Notes under the pieces: model-generated
Database searches by the model: none
What the model was told of the DNA's origin: nothing
Seen by the model: the letters and a program-made list of their open reading frames with translations, nothing else
Shown here: one piece after another, positions 5,250 through 6,960 of the stretch
How the letters are laid out: the number at the start of each line of letters is the position of its first letter
How positions within the stretch are numbered: the stretch's first letter is position 1
NCBI GenBank assembly: GCA_030038335.1
Contig: JASHPC010000123.1
Location: 1 to 6,960 of the forward strand
DNA: 6,960 nt
Reading direction: 5' to 3'
DNA from: Vulcanimicrobiota bacterium
GTDB taxonomy: Bacteria; Vulcanimicrobiota; Vulcanimicrobiia; Vulcanimicrobiales; Vulcanimicrobiaceae
Program-made: the position numbers and the translations under genes

Positions 5250-6960
5250 GTGCCCCCGCGACCTCAGCCAGCGAGCCCGTACGACCCGAAGGCCGTCGAA
5301 GCGCGGCTCTACGAGCGCTGGGAACGGAGCGGCTACTTTCACGAAGAGCCCGATCCTGCGCGGCCGCCGTTCGTCATCTGCATGCCGCCGCCAAACGTCA
5401 CGGGGCGCGCACACCTCGGCCACGGATCGACGTATACGCCCATGGACGTGCTCGTGCGATACCATCGCATGCTCGGCGACAACGCCGATTGGCTTCCCGG
5501 GACCGATCATGCGGCGATCGCGACGGAAGCCCGCATCGTTGCGGAACTCAAGAGTGACGGTTTAACGCGCGACGCGCTTGGACGTGACGGCTTTGTGGCG
5601 CGCGCGTGGGAGTGGTCGCGGACGTACGGTGGTGAAATCGACGAGGCGTTTCGCGCACTCGGCTTCGGTCCGGACTGGGCACGCGAGCGCTTCACCATGG
5701 ACGAGGGGTTGTCGTCCGCCGTGCGCCGCGTCTTCGTGAGGCTCTACAACGACGGGCTCATCTATCGCGGAAAGCGGCTCGTCAATTGGGATCCCGTTGC
5801 GCAGACGACGATCTCCGATGCGGAGGTCGAGCACGAAGAGCGCGACGCGGTACTTTATCACGTGCGGTATCCAAGCGGCGACGGAAACGAGGGGGTCGTC
5901 GTTGCGACGACGCGCCCGGAGACAATCCTCGGGGACGTCGCGATCGCGGTGCATCCCGAAGACGCGCGATACGCGCAATGGTTTGGCAAGAGCGTGCTCG
6001 TACCGCCGCTCCTCGCGCGCGCGATCCCAGTCATCGCAGATACCGCGGTCGATCCCGCGTTCGGAACTGGCGCGGTCAAGGTAACGCCCGCACACGATCA
6101 GACGGACTACGAGATTGGTGAGCGGCACGGGCTCCCTTCCCCGTCGGTTATAACGACCGACGCGCGCATTAGCGGTGCAGAGATCGACGTCGGTGAGTTC
6201 TCCGGGCTATCCCGAGAAGAGGCGCGCGCGCGCGTCGTCGACGCGTTGCGGGAGTCGTCCTTGCTCGTGCGCGAGGAACCGTACCGGCACGCCATAGCGC
6301 TCTCGGAGCGCACCGGTGCCGTCCTCGAGCCGCTTCTGCTCGAGCAGTGGTTCGTGCGGATGGCTCCGCTTGCAGCTCCCGCGCTGCGTGCCTATCGCGA
6401 AGGACGAGTACGCTTCGTTCCGGAGCGATACGGCCGCACGTACGAGCAATGGCTCGAAAACATCCGCGATTGGAACGTTTCGCGTCAAGTGTGGTGGGGG
6501 CACCAGCTTCCCGTTTGGTACACGGAAGAGGGAGAGATCGTCGTCGCGGAATCTGAGGAGGAGGCGATCGCGCAGGCGCGGAGCCTCTACGAGACGAGCG
6601 ACCTCACGCGCGATGCGGATACGCTCGACACCTGGTTCTCCAGCGCCCTTTGGCCGTTCTCGATTCTCGGCTGGCCGAAGGAGACTCCCGAGCTCGCATG
6701 CTGGTACCCATCGAGCGTGCTCGTGACGGGCTACGAGATCATCTTCCTGTGGGTCGCACGCATGGTCATGCTCGGGATCTACGTCATGGACGAGGAGCCG
6801 TTTCGCGACGTGTTCGTGACGCCGCTCGTCTTCGACGCGCAAGGGCGCAAGATGTCGAAATCCCTCGGCAACGCAATCGATCCGATGGACCTCGTCGAGA
6901 AGTACGGCGCCGACGCGTTCCGGATGGGAATGATGCGCCAACTCCGCCTTGAGGCGCAGG
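5250..6960 (+). CDS. valS: Valyl-tRNA synthetase, 5' part (runs off the right edge)
   Basis: Class I aminoacyl-tRNA synthetase that charges tRNA-Val with valine; about 570 residues are visible out of roughly 850-950 for the family. One uninterrupted frame runs from GTG at 5250 to the edge. Motifs in order: NVTG followed by the HIGH-type signature HLGH (55-58), an LPGTDHAAIAT segment, VNWDP, the CP1 editing-domain sequences ATTRPETILGD (219-229) and TPAHD (ending at Asp283), the active-site stretch DWNVSRQVWWGH (407-418), LDTWFSSALWPFS, and KMSKS (534-538). The anticodon-binding domain and C-terminal coiled coil lie outside the window. The GTG start is chosen because the first in-frame ATG (residue 45) falls inside the catalytic motif MPPPNVTG. 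The adjacent AGGAG (5246-5250) overlaps the start and cannot serve it; AAGGAG at 5227-5232, inside clpX, is 17 nt away. Reinitiation after the clpX stop is the likeliest mode. No cysteine zinc knuckle follows WWGH, as in the E. coli-type enzyme. Confidence 0.97.
   Translation, partial: MPPRPQPASPYDPKAVEARLYERWERSGYFHEEPDPARPPFVICMPPPNVTGRAHLGHGSTYTPMDVLVRYHRMLGDNADWLPGTDHAAIATEARIVAELKSDGLTRDALGRDGFVARAWEWSRTYGGEIDEAFRALGFGPDWARERFTMDEGLSSAVRRVFVRLYNDGLIYRGKRLVNWDPVAQTTISDAEVEHEERDAVLYHVRYPSGDGNEGVVVATTRPETILGDVAIAVHPEDARYAQWFGKSVLVPPLLARAIPVIADTAVDPAFGTGAVKVTPAHDQTDYEIGERHGLPSPSVITTDARISGAEIDVGEFSGLSREEARARVVDALRESSLLVREEPYRHAIALSERTGAVLEPLLLEQWFVRMAPLAAPALRAYREGRVRFVPERYGRTYEQWLENIRDWNVSRQVWWGHQLPVWYTEEGEIVVAESEEEAIAQARSLYETSDLTRDADTLDTWFSSALWPFSILGWPKETPELACWYPSSVLVTGYEIIFLWVARMVMLGIYVMDEEPFRDVFVTPLVFDAQGRKMSKSLGNAIDPMDLVEKYGADAFRMGMMRQLRLEAQ

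Noticed and set aside
6222..6234. Alternating GC run inside valS as a Z-DNA or regulatory element
   Set aside because: It encodes an Ala-Arg repeat in frame within a helix-like segment and is short; GC-rich codon use explains it.
6207..6941. A 244-codon minus-strand open frame opposite valS
   Set aside because: It is a shadow of the continuous valS frame, with His/Arg/Glu-rich composition typical of antisense reading.
1..6960. CRISPR arrays, insertion sequences, attachment sites or phage genes
   Set aside because: No direct-repeat arrays, transposase-like frames or duplicated tRNA 3' ends were seen. The two tRNAs run straight into a housekeeping operon with no inserted element.

Overview
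This is a GC-rich (roughly 60% by eye) bacterial chromosomal window with two parts. The first 1.7 kb is accessory: two genes for exported proteins, closed by a strong intrinsic terminator. The remaining 5.2 kb is conserved housekeeping: two tRNA genes, then tig, clpP, clpX and valS, all on the + strand. The proteins are clearly bacterial. Two Sec-type signal peptides fit an organism with an envelope or periplasm. The GC-rich codon use, the exported short beta-rich protein and the gene order would fit a little-cultured lineage such as Vulcanimicrobiota/Eremiobacterota. That placement is a guess from general impression and nothing in the window proves it.

Layout: (1) 51-1133, an exported alpha/beta-hydrolase of the homoserine O-acetyltransferase (MetX) superfamily; (2) 1220-1645, a 141-residue exported protein with a short beta-rich core and a Tyr/Trp/Phe/Gly/Pro-rich tail; (3) 1671-1704, a perfect 11-bp stem with a T-rich tract, an intrinsic terminator; (4) 1766-1847, tRNA-Leu(UAG), and 1871-1942, tRNA-Gly(GCC), neither with an encoded CCA; (5) 1955-3280, trigger factor, starting 12 nt after the tRNA-Gly gene; (6) 3352-3960, ClpP; (7) 3985-5241, ClpX; (8) from 5250 past the right edge, valyl-tRNA synthetase, which begins with GTG 8 nt after the clpX stop. 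No gene-free stretch longer than 300 bases exists; the longest is the 120 nt between 1646 and 1765, which holds the terminator.

How the genes work together: the right-hand block runs from tRNA supply and charging (tRNA-Leu, tRNA-Gly, ValRS), through co-translational folding at the ribosome exit (trigger factor), to ATP-dependent destruction of failed or tagged proteins (ClpXP). Same-strand order, short gaps and no visible terminator after 1704 suggest one long transcript, or a few overlapping ones, containing both tRNAs and the mRNA. If so, tRNA 3' processing would generate the 5' end of the tig message.

I did not find a convincing new defence, mobile or biosynthetic system. The observations most worth following up are the tRNA-Gly/tig junction with its 12-nt leader lacking a Shine-Dalgarno, the aromatic tail of the small exported protein, and the exported MetX-like enzyme with two cysteines flanking its catalytic histidine.
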